This document shows, piece by piece, positions 1 to 5,481 of a stretch of DNA of 6,843 nt. Below the pieces are notes generated by a model. It was not told where the DNA came from. It ran no database searches and saw nothing but the letters and a program-made list of their open reading frames with translations. Location of the stretch: contig JAJYCH010000263.1 in NCBI GenBank assembly GCA_021778575.1, positions 1 to 6,843 of the forward strand. The letters run 5' to 3'. The translations under genes were made by a program, and so were the position numbers. Numbering within the stretch: the stretch's first letter is position 1; each line of letters begins with the position of its first letter. The stretch comes from Planctomycetota bacterium. Lineage in GTDB: Bacteria > Planctomycetota > Planctomycetia > Isosphaerales > Isosphaeraceae.

Positions 1-10
1 GGAGAGAATG

Positions 11-15
11 CCTCC
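11..15 (-). promoter_or_regulatory. Candidate ribosome binding site for a gene beyond the left edge
   Basis: GGAGG on the minus strand lies 21 bases past the cheR stop, leaving 10 bases to the window edge with no start codon in them. The spacing would suit a start codon immediately outside. In chemotaxis operons cheB or another che gene commonly follows cheR, but which gene it is cannot be seen. Confidence 0.35.
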
Positions 16-35
16 GCGAATTGCGTGAGAATCGG

Positions 36-869
36 TCAATGCGACGCGTTCTGATAAAGCCAGGGCCGCCGCTTTTCGAGCGGTTCGAGCATGTTGTAGA
101 TCCCCTCGGTCGGGCCGACGACCAGGTAGCCCGCCGGGGCCAGGGATTTGAGCAGATGTCGAGTGACGGCCTGTTTCGATTTGGTGTCGAAGTAGATCAA
201 CACATTCTTGATAAAGATACAATCGAAGGGTTCTTCGATCAATGGTCGCATCAAGTTGTGCGATTTCCAGGTTGTCTGGTTGCGAATCTCTTCCTTGATC
301 GTCCAGCGCTGGGTCCTGGGGTCGTGATCGAAGTAGCGGGTCCGCTCGGGCGGACTGACATGGCGGACCGCCCGCTCGTCGTAAACCCCGGCCCGCGCTG
401 AATCGAGGGTCGCGGTCGAGAGATCGGTGCCGAGCAAGGTGATCGTCCAGCCGCTGAATAGCTGCCGGAGCGGCTGGAGCCGCAGCGCGATCGAGTAAAG
501 TTCTTCGCCGGTGCTCGACGCGGCCGACCAGATCCGGAGTGTTCGAGGCCGTTTGCGAAGTCGCCCCTGTTCGGCGATCTGGAGAAAGAATTCCTCGTTC
601 AGCCAGTCGAAGTGATGGATATACCGATAGAAATATGTCTCGTTCGTGGTGAACTCATTGAGAAACAGCGGCATTTCGAGCGGGCCGCTGGGAGAGGTCA
701 GGAACGTGAAGTAGCCGGCGAAATCGTCGATTCCCGTGGCCCTGAGCCGTCGGCGGAGGCGATTGGCGACCATCACCTTCTTGGTCTCGGGAATTTGAAT
801 CCCGGCGACCTTGTAGATGAATTCGCGGAACTTCGCGAACACCTCCTCGGAGAGATCGCCGCCTTGCAT
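36..869 (-). CDS. cheR: Chemotaxis protein methyltransferase CheR
   Basis: S-adenosylmethionine-dependent methyltransferase that adds methyl groups to specific glutamates of chemoreceptors, the adaptation arm of chemotaxis; a cytoplasmic enzyme. With the ATG at 867-869 it is 277 residues, the usual CheR length. Residues 5-60 form the N-terminal helical domain. TTNETYFYR at 74-82 matches the TNxTxFFR motif, WSAASSTGEE at 114-123 is the SAM-binding loop, TDL at 148-150 is the acidic SAM-ribose position, and NVLIYFD at 222-228 plus GPTEG at 252-256 are the conserved C-terminal motifs. The reading frame stays open upstream to 1193, but residues before this ATG are Arg/Pro/Ser-rich and overlap the receptor gene out of frame, so I reject them. 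A GGAG at 880-883 lies 10 bases before the ATG. The gene follows the receptor gene by 61 bases and is probably cotranscribed with it. Identity is secure; the exact start is likely. Confidence 0.95.
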   Translation of the reverse strand: MQGGDLSEEVFAKFREFIYKVAGIQIPETKKVMVANRLRRRLRATGIDDFAGYFTFLTSPSGPLEMPLFLNEFTTNETYFYRYIHHFDWLNEEFFLQIAEQGRLRKRPRTLRIWSAASSTGEELYSIALRLQPLRQLFSGWTITLLGTDLSTATLDSARAGVYDERAVRHVSPPERTRYFDHDPRTQRWTIKEEIRNQTTWKSHNLMRPLIEEPFDCIFIKNVLIYFDTKSKQAVTRHLLKSLAPAGYLVVGPTEGIYNMLEPLEKRRPWLYQNASH

Positions 870-930
870 CTTCGAGAGACTCCACGGGACGGATCGGCGA
901 CATCCTCGGATGATTCGCGCGTGATCGTTC

Positions 931-3369
931 TCAAACCTTGAAGCCAGAGATGACATTCTTGAGCGCCGCGGCCTGCGCGCCAAGCTCCTCGGCACTGGCC
1001 GAGAGCTCTTCCGAGCTGGAAGCCGAGGTTTCGGTGATGCTCGAAACGTCCTGAATCGCCTTGCTGACCTCGGAAGCCGACTCGGATTGCTCCTGCGTGG
1101 CCCGGGCGATCTTGGCGATGCTGGCGGCGGTTTCGTCGACCCCGTGAACGATCCGGGCGAGCGATTGACCGGCCTTCTCGGAAAGCTGGGCACCGTCGGC
1201 CACCCGGCTGGTTGATTCCTTGATCAGGGCGGTGATTTCCTTGGCGGCGTTTCGCGACCGCTCGGCGAGCTTGCGGACCTCGTCGGCGACCACGGCGAAC
1301 CCCCGGCCGTGCTCGCCGGCGCGGGCGGCCTCGATCGCCGCGTTCAGGGCCAGCAGGTTTGTCTGGCTGGCGATCTCGCTGATCACCTGGATGATATCAC
1401 TGACCTGCTCGCTCGACTTCTTGATCAGGACCATCGCCTCGATCGCCTGGTCGACCGATTCTCCCCCCTGCTTCGCCAGTTGCGACGTCCGCTCGGCCAG
1501 CTCGCGGGCCGACGACGAGTTCTGGTTGATCTCGAGAATCGCCTTGCTCAGGTGCTCGATCGACGCCGACATTTCCTCGACCGTGGCGGCCTGGTTCTGC
1601 GACGACTCGCTCAGGTAGCTCGCGCTCTCGGCGACGACTCGCGACCCTTCGGCGAACTGGCTGGCGGACTCGATCACCTGGCCGATGATGTTCTTCAGGT
1701 TGGCGATCATCACCGAGAGTGCGTCGCCCAGCTTGCCCATATCGTCCGAGCCGAGGCTGGGAACATCGATCGTCAGGTCGCCGGCGGCGGCGAACTGGGT
1801 GACCTTCATGAGCGAGGTGACCTTGGCTTCGAGTTCCTTCCGGGACGCTTCGATCAAGGTCTGCTGATAGACACGTTCGAGGGCCGTCGTCACGAGCCGT
1901 CCCGCATTCTTGAGCGTGTCGATCCGATTATCCGACGGCCGCATCTTCTGGCTGCCGAAGAAATCCAGGGTTCCGACCAGGGCCCCTTGCAGGAAGATCG
2001 GAATCGAGACCCCCGAGAGCAGTCCGCTCCGGCCTCCGGCACCGGCGCGAGAGCAACCGCGAACCTCGGCCAGGTCGGACGCGACGACCAGTTCCCGGGC
2101 TCGCCAGGCCTGGCCGTTGAGCCCTTCCCCTTCGTGGAATTTCCCTTCGCGTGACGCCCCACGAAATTCCTCGCCTGAGGTTCCCGAGTCGATCGAGAAC
2201 CGAAGGACGTTCTCGGCCGGATCAACCTCGAAATAGGTCGCGTAGGGCCAGCCGAACGCCTCACGGATCGTACCCAGGGCAAGCGCCGCCAGCTCCGCCT
2301 TGGTCCGGGCCTGGCCGAGTGCCTGGAGCAACTGGTTCAAGGCGTTGGTGTCGGCCGCGGTTTCTTCCTCACGAAGTTTCGCGGCGACCCGCTCGGTCAC
2401 GACTTCCCAGGTAAGCATCGGGCCGATGTAATGACCATGCTGGTCGAGAATCGCCGAGACCAGGAGATTGAGCGACTCGGGGCCGAGCCGGATCACCGCC
2501 TCGTGCGGCAGGTTTCGCGGGTCGGCGAGCATCTTTCGCTGATGTTCGGGGTTACGATGAAAGATGTCGATCGACTTGCCGATCATCTCGTCGGCCTTGA
2601 TTGGCAGGTACTGTTCGAGCCGTCGGAGCGTCTTGACCGACGCCGGATTGATGTACTGAACCTTCAGATCCAGGTCACAGTACATCATGTTCAGTGGAGC
2701 ATTTTCGATCATCCGCATGATCCGGTAGAGCTCGGCTTGCTTGGCGAGCTGGGTGATCTTGTCGGAGGCGACCCGGCCCAGGGTCCGGAGCACCCCGAGC
2801 CGTTCCTCGCTCATCTCGACGATGGTGCTGGCAAAGAAGTCGAGCGTCCCGATCACGCGTCCGTCGCGGATCAAGGGTAAGCAGACCCCTGCGCGGATTC
2901 CTTCGCGGAGCGCGACGGGAGCCCTTGAGCAATCGCTGAGCGTGGCCAGGTTCTCGACGAAGACCAGCTCGCGACGTCGCCAGGTCTGGCCGTTGAGCCC
3001 CTCTCCCTCCTTGAACTTCGAGGCCCGGGTGATTCGCTCGAACTCGCCGCCGACGGAGCCCGACTCCATGGCGAATGTCAGCGCGTTCTGGATGGGGTCG
3101 ATCTTCCAGTACGACCCGTAGATCCAGCCGAAAGCCCGGCGGATCGTGTCGAGCGTCGCTCTGGCGATGTCATCGATCGACTCGGCCTGAATCACGGCGT
3201 TGACCGTATCAACCAGTGCCCGGATATCGAAGCTTTGCTCGGTGGTCGATGACGCTGCGCTCGGGAGTGAATCGTCGAGCGAAGGGTCGGATGCCATCGC
3301 GGCGGCCGACGCGCGGCTCGGGCTGCCGAGGAGCCTCGACGAGGGTTTTCGCTTCTTTCCGAATTTCAT
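931..3369 (-). CDS. Soluble methyl-accepting chemotaxis protein, GAF-PAS-GAF-HAMP-MA
   Basis: Cytoplasmic chemoreceptor that controls CheA through CheW. From the ATG at 3367-3369 it has 812 residues and no membrane segment. Order: basic then Ala/Ser-rich tail (1-45), GAF1 (about 50-205), PAS (213-329), GAF2 (340-500), one HAMP-like segment with AAGDLT and DDMGKLG (about 513-565), then the coiled-coil signalling domain (565-812). The hairpin tip with [18 protein letters not shown] ends at Glu686. Methylation-type sites are ATVEEMSAS (Glu598/599) and SSSEELSAS (Glu787/788). Glu599 and Glu788 lie 87 residues before and 102 after Glu686, the same offsets as Tsr E304 and E493 from E391, which points to the Tsr length class (36H). 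No C-terminal CheR-tethering pentapeptide is present; the protein ends GFKV. The two GAFs are duplicates, and the PAS has haem-PAS-like residues (His271, His276, His289, Leu302, Trp321). A TTG at 3417 in the same frame is less likely as start because the ATG has a GGAG 9 bases upstream. Signal sensed: inferred only. Confidence 0.95.
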   Translation of the reverse strand: MKFGKKRKPSSRLLGSPSRASAAAMASDPSLDDSLPSAASSTTEQSFDIRALVDTVNAVIQAESIDDIARATLDTIRRAFGWIYGSYWKIDPIQNALTFAMESGSVGGEFERITRASKFKEGEGLNGQTWRRRELVFVENLATLSDCSRAPVALREGIRAGVCLPLIRDGRVIGTLDFFASTIVEMSEERLGVLRTLGRVASDKITQLAKQAELYRIMRMIENAPLNMMYCDLDLKVQYINPASVKTLRRLEQYLPIKADEMIGKSIDIFHRNPEHQRKMLADPRNLPHEAVIRLGPESLNLLVSAILDQHGHYIGPMLTWEVVTERVAAKLREEETAADTNALNQLLQALGQARTKAELAALALGTIREAFGWPYATYFEVDPAENVLRFSIDSGTSGEEFRGASREGKFHEGEGLNGQAWRARELVVASDLAEVRGCSRAGAGGRSGLLSGVSIPIFLQGALVGTLDFFGSQKMRPSDNRIDTLKNAGRLVTTALERVYQQTLIEASRKELEAKVTSLMKVTQFAAAGDLTIDVPSLGSDDMGKLGDALSVMIANLKNIIGQVIESASQFAEGSRVVAESASYLSESSQNQAATVEEMSASIEHLSKAILEINQNSSSARELAERTSQLAKQGGESVDQAIEAMVLIKKSSEQVSDIIQVISEIASQTNLLALNAAIEAARAGEHGRGFAVVADEVRKLAERSRNAAKEITALIKESTSRVADGAQLSEKAGQSLARIVHGVDETAASIAKIARATQEQSESASEVSKAIQDVSSITETSASSSEELSASAEELGAQAAALKNVISGFKV
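1951..2271 (-). repeat. GAF2 core, second copy of intragenic duplication
   Basis: This segment encodes receptor residues 367-473 and aligns without gaps to residues 75-181 encoded at 2827-3147. By hand count about 55 of 107 residues are identical, including EGEGLNGQ, the CSRA cysteine motif (Cys439) and GTLDFF. The DNA is also similar around 2101-2139 versus 2978-3016, so this looks like a domain duplication within the gene rather than two independently recruited GAFs. Confidence 0.8.
2827..3147 (-). repeat. GAF1 core, first copy of intragenic duplication
   Basis: This segment encodes receptor residues 75-181, the partner of the copy at 1951-2271. It keeps the same cysteine context (CSRA, Cys147) followed by an Arg/Gly stretch and GTLDFF. 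It has a second cysteine in GVCLPL (Cys163), where copy 2 has GVSIPI. Ligand unknown; GAF domains bind cyclic nucleotides, tetrapyrroles or small metabolites, or serve as dimer modules. Confidence 0.8.
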
Positions 3370-3378
3370 CGTGGCCAG

Positions 3379-3382
3379 CTCC
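3379..3382 (-). promoter_or_regulatory. Ribosome binding site deciding the receptor start
   Basis: GGAG on the minus strand lies 9 bases before the ATG at 3367-3369. It supports that ATG (protein beginning MKFGKKRK) over the TTG at 3417 in the same frame, before which I see no comparable site. Confidence 0.6.
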
Positions 3383-3447
3383 GTCGAACGGTCCGAACTA
3401 GTTGAAGTGAAAATCAATGTTTGACTGGAAAAGGGCGTTCGATCGGC

Positions 3448-3960
3448 TCAACCCGGCGCGACTTCCAGCTCTTCGGGCTTGAGCAGGCGCTCGATCTCGA
3501 GAATCACCAGCAAGCGGTCCTCGATCTGCGCCAGACCGGCGATATGCTGCTTCGAGACCGAGGTGATCGACACCGGCGCGGGCTGGATCTGCTCGCTGGC
3601 GATCCGCATCACCTGGGTCACCTCGTCGACGATATAGCCGATCGTCCGGTCACCCACGTTGACGATGATCGTCCGCGTCTCGTCGTCGAGGTCGCGGTGT
3701 TCGAGCCCGAACAAGGTCCGGAGGTTGACCACCGGAATGACCGAGCCCCGGAGGTTGATCAACCCCTCGATGAAACCGGGAACCTGGGGAATCCGCGTGA
3801 TCGGCTTCATCACGATGATCTCCTGGATCTTCGTGATCGCGATGGCGTAGTCCTCGCCTCCGAGCCGGAACCCCACGAACTGATGAGTCGTCGAGGCAGA
3901 TCCAGCCCCTGGCCCGGAACCCTTCGAGCTGTCGTGGCCGGATCGATTGCCTTGACTCAT
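3448..3960 (-). CDS. cheW: Chemotaxis coupling protein CheW
   Basis: Adaptor that links chemoreceptor tips to the kinase CheA in the cytoplasmic signalling array. The 170-residue protein begins with a Gly/Ser-rich, probably disordered tail (1-24), then one CheW domain (about 26-165). Family marks are FRLGGEDYAI at 31-40, ITRIPQVPGFIEGLINLRG at 54-72, VIPVVNLR at 74-81 and GYIVDEV at 108-114. Arg71 in NLRG sits where E. coli CheW has the receptor/kinase-contacting Arg62. The length matches stand-alone CheW (about 150-170), with no response-regulator or kinase domain fused. The ATG at 3958-3960 is preceded by only a weak GAG about 9 bases upstream. It is the first gene of the minus-strand operon, 78 bases before the receptor gene, so it most likely serves that receptor. 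No cheA or cheY is in the window. Confidence 0.95.
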   Translation of the reverse strand: MSQGNRSGHDSSKGSGPGAGSASTTHQFVGFRLGGEDYAIAITKIQEIIVMKPITRIPQVPGFIEGLINLRGSVIPVVNLRTLFGLEHRDLDDETRTIIVNVGDRTIGYIVDEVTQVMRIASEQIQPAPVSITSVSKQHIAGLAQIEDRLLVILEIERLLKPEELEVAPG

Positions 3961-4015
3961 GATCAGGTACTCAAAAGAGGTAAGTCCGCGCGATCAGCAC
4001 CGCAGAATGGAAGCT

Positions 4016-4031
4016 GAGTCGGCGGCGACTC
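4016..4031. repeat. Perfect small inverted repeat in the cheW leader
   Basis: GAGTCG, a four-base loop GCGG, then CGACTC. It lies about 56-71 bases upstream of the cheW start and would form a compact hairpin in a leader transcript or a palindromic protein site in DNA. No T-run follows on either strand, so it is not a standard terminator. Six-base stems do arise by chance in GC-rich DNA. Confidence 0.4.
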
Positions 4032-4111
4032 GTAAGGGCCGGAACGGCTGGGACGTATTGATCCCACCGCCAGACCGGAACAGGACTGGAACGTGAGGAT
4101 TCGGATCAATC

Positions 4112-4142
4112 GTATCAGGCAATTTGGAGATAATGTATCAGG
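4112..4142. repeat. Direct repeat pair GTATCAGG
   Basis: GTATCAGG occurs at 4112-4119 and 4135-4142, 23 bases apart start to start, roughly two helical turns. It flanks the GATAAT at 4129-4134 in the divergent intergenic region. This arrangement is compatible with tandem binding sites for a regulator, but two eight-base copies are thin evidence. Confidence 0.4.
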
Positions 4143-4207
4143 TCCGGGGAAACGATTCGCCGGAAAACGGAAAAAAGCAACGCCGACCCTGGTGGACCTT
4201 GCCGTTT

Positions 4208-4230
4208 GTCGCGATCTTGACGGTCGCGAC
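4208..4230. repeat. Inverted repeat GTCGCGA ... TCGCGAC
   Basis: GTCGCGA at 4208-4214 and TCGCGAC at 4224-4230 are exact reverse complements around a nine-base spacer. Because TCGCGA is itself palindromic, GTCGCGA also recurs as a direct repeat at 4223-4229. A three-base insertion separates a further TTT/AAA pairing outside the arms. It could be an operator or a leader hairpin; no function can be assigned. Confidence 0.4.
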
Positions 4231-4445
4231 GACAAAATCCGGTCGGAATCCTCAATGAAAACCATGGCATTTCGCGATCCAGTCAGGCCACGATGAAATC
4301 CGAGCCACCGCGCGAGGTGGTCGGAGTTTGATCCGTCTGATTCGCCGATGCCGGCGATGTCAATCCATTCTGGTGCTCGACCACCCGCCGACGCGGAGTG
4401 ATCGTTTTCGAAGCGTTCGAGGCGAGCGGTCGCCGATCGAAACCC

Positions 4446-4449
4446 GGAG
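4446..4449 (+). promoter_or_regulatory. Ribosome binding site of the lipase gene
   Basis: GGAG lies six bases before the ATG at 4456-4458. It fixes this start, which also gives a normal N-terminus for the lipase. Confidence 0.6.
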
Positions 4450-4455
4450 CGAATC

Positions 4456-5289
4456 ATGGACTGGGTAAAAGCCATCGAATATGCCGAACTGGTCGCCCAG
4501 GCGTACCGGATCCCGCCCGGAAACCTGACGAATTCCGCCGGGATCAGGCTGACTGCCGGAGGTCGCGGGTACACCGTGATCACGACGATCTACGCGTCCG
4601 ATCTGGCGACCGACCTGAATCCCCAGCGTGGTCTCGACCTCGTTTCGATGGGCCTGGTCTGCCAGGCGGACGAGACGGGTGAGGTCGCGATCGCCCTGCG
4701 CGGGACCGAAGGTATGCCCGAGTGGATTCACGACGCCGAATATTTTCTCGTCCCCTGCCCTTTCCTGGCCGAGGCGGGTTGGACCGAGGATGGATTTACC
4801 GATATTTATGTCACGTTAAGAACAACGGTTGCCCAGGGCTCGCCGACGTTGGTCGAGGCTCTCGATCGACTCGATTTTCCTCGACCCACCACGTCGTTGA
4901 CCATCTGTGGTCATAGCCTGGGCGGTGCGCTCGCGACTTTGCTGGCTCTTGATGTCGCGGCCCACACCCGATTTGCCGATCCCACAGTCTATACATATGC
5001 GAGCCCGAGGACCGGCAACCCGACCTTCGCATCAACCTATAAACGGCTTGTCAAGAACACTTATCGAATCGCCAATCGGATCGACCTGGTCCCCAACCTG
5101 CCGGTTCCGCCGGTCTTCGAGCATGTCGAGGCGAACTACGAGTTATCCTCGGTTCAGTTCCTTCCACCCCGGTTACTGGTCAAGCTCGAACTGGTTTGCG
5201 GCCATTCGCTGAATAGCTATCTCTATCTCATGTCGCTTCTGGCAGGAGGCCAGGTGCAGCCGCTGGAGGCAAGTTGTTCCCCCTGGTGA
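4456..5289 (+). CDS. Class 3 lipase (Lipase_3 alpha/beta hydrolase)
   Basis: Predicted carboxylic-ester hydrolase of the fungal-type class 3 lipase family (Thermomyces lipase, feruloyl esterase A), which cleaves acylglycerols or related esters. The 277-residue length matches the family. ALRGTEG at 80-86 is the oxyanion-loop region, DGFTDIY at 112-118 corresponds to the usual HxGF segment, and ICGHSLGGALA at 150-160 is the nucleophile elbow with Ser154. YASPRTGNPTF at 181-191 is the conserved strand after it, NRIDLVPNLP at 207-216 carries the catalytic Asp210, and CGHSLNSY at 248-255 the catalytic His250. All three catalytic residues are therefore present. No signal peptide, lipobox or membrane segment is visible, so it is probably cytoplasmic or exported by an unconventional route. 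A GGAG six bases upstream supports the start. It is divergent from cheW and 187 bases before the next gene. Substrate cannot be told from sequence. Confidence 0.9.
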   Translation: MDWVKAIEYAELVAQAYRIPPGNLTNSAGIRLTAGGRGYTVITTIYASDLATDLNPQRGLDLVSMGLVCQADETGEVAIALRGTEGMPEWIHDAEYFLVPCPFLAEAGWTEDGFTDIYVTLRTTVAQGSPTLVEALDRLDFPRPTTSLTICGHSLGGALATLLALDVAAHTRFADPTVYTYASPRTGNPTFASTYKRLVKNTYRIANRIDLVPNLPVPPVFEHVEANYELSSVQFLPPRLLVKLELVCGHSLNSYLYLMSLLAGGQVQPLEASCSPW

Positions 5290-5476
5290 GATCGTTGAAG
5301 CCGGGATCAAACTCGAACCGACCTCCGAGCGACCAGCGCGATCGGCCTCGATTCCAGACCGTTCCCGCGATCGACGCGTTGACATGAGCGGGTCGGTCGA
5401 TCATCCTCGGAAAAGCGGGTCGGTTCGTCAGTCGACGCGATCTCCCCCGTTGAGTGAACGCCTCGTGAGTCTTGTT
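5290..5476. other. Intergenic region between lipase and glycosyltransferase genes
   Basis: 187 bases. It holds an 11-base direct repeat (AGCGGGTCGGT at 5387-5397 and 5414-5424) and a 10-base inverted pair (CGAACCGACC at 5314-5323 with GGTCGGTTCG at 5418-5427). No T-run terminator follows the lipase stop. The glycosyltransferase frame is open through this region and has an earlier in-frame ATG at 5384, so part of it could be coding. Confidence 0.5.
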
Positions 5477-5481
5477 ATGAT
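5473..5481 (+). promoter_or_regulatory. Possible extended -10 promoter element overlapping a start codon
   Basis: TGTTATGAT fits the extended -10 pattern TGnTATAAT with one mismatch. A TTGAGT lies 20 bases upstream, too far for a standard -35, though extended -10 promoters can do without one. It overlaps the ATG at 5477, so if active it would start transcription inside the assigned gene and argue for a different translation start. It may be coincidence. Confidence 0.25.

Larger units (their letters stand above)
3961..4455. other. Divergent intergenic region between cheW and the lipase gene
   Basis: This 495-base stretch separates two divergent starts, so promoters for both directions should lie here. 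I find no credible gene: the 67-codon plus-strand frame at 4093-4296 starts with GTG without a ribosome binding site and its product resembles nothing. A locally AT-richer island at about 4110-4180 holds a GATAAT at 4129-4134 on the plus strand that could be a -10 element, but no good -35 stands at the right distance. On the minus strand I see no convincing sigma-70 pair. The region also holds two direct repeats and two perfect small inverted repeats, listed separately. Confidence 0.6.

Noticed and set aside
870..1193. In-frame upstream extension of cheR by up to 108 codons
   Set aside because: It overlaps the conserved receptor signalling domain in another frame, is Arg/Pro/Ser-rich and unlike CheR; the ATG at 867-869 gives the normal family length.
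1309..2154. Long plus-strand open frame (281 codons) opposite the receptor gene
   Set aside because: Arg/Leu/Asp-rich shadow of a GC-rich gene; the minus-strand frame has clear domains.
2827..3147. Bilin binding by the GAF cysteine
   Set aside because: The cysteine lies in a region loosely comparable to the chromophore site of phytochrome-type GAFs, but the usual following His and surrounding motif are absent.
3370..3417. TTG start giving the receptor 16 more residues
   Set aside because: The downstream ATG has a well-spaced GGAG, and the extra residues match no domain.
4093..4296. 67-codon plus-strand frame in the intergenic region
   Set aside because: GTG start without a ribosome binding site, very basic composition, no recognisable motif.
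4305..4320. CCACC/GGTGG hairpin
   Set aside because: Only a five-base stem in GC-rich DNA and no associated signal.
5290..5476. Rho-independent terminator after the lipase
   Set aside because: No GC-rich hairpin followed by a T-run was found.
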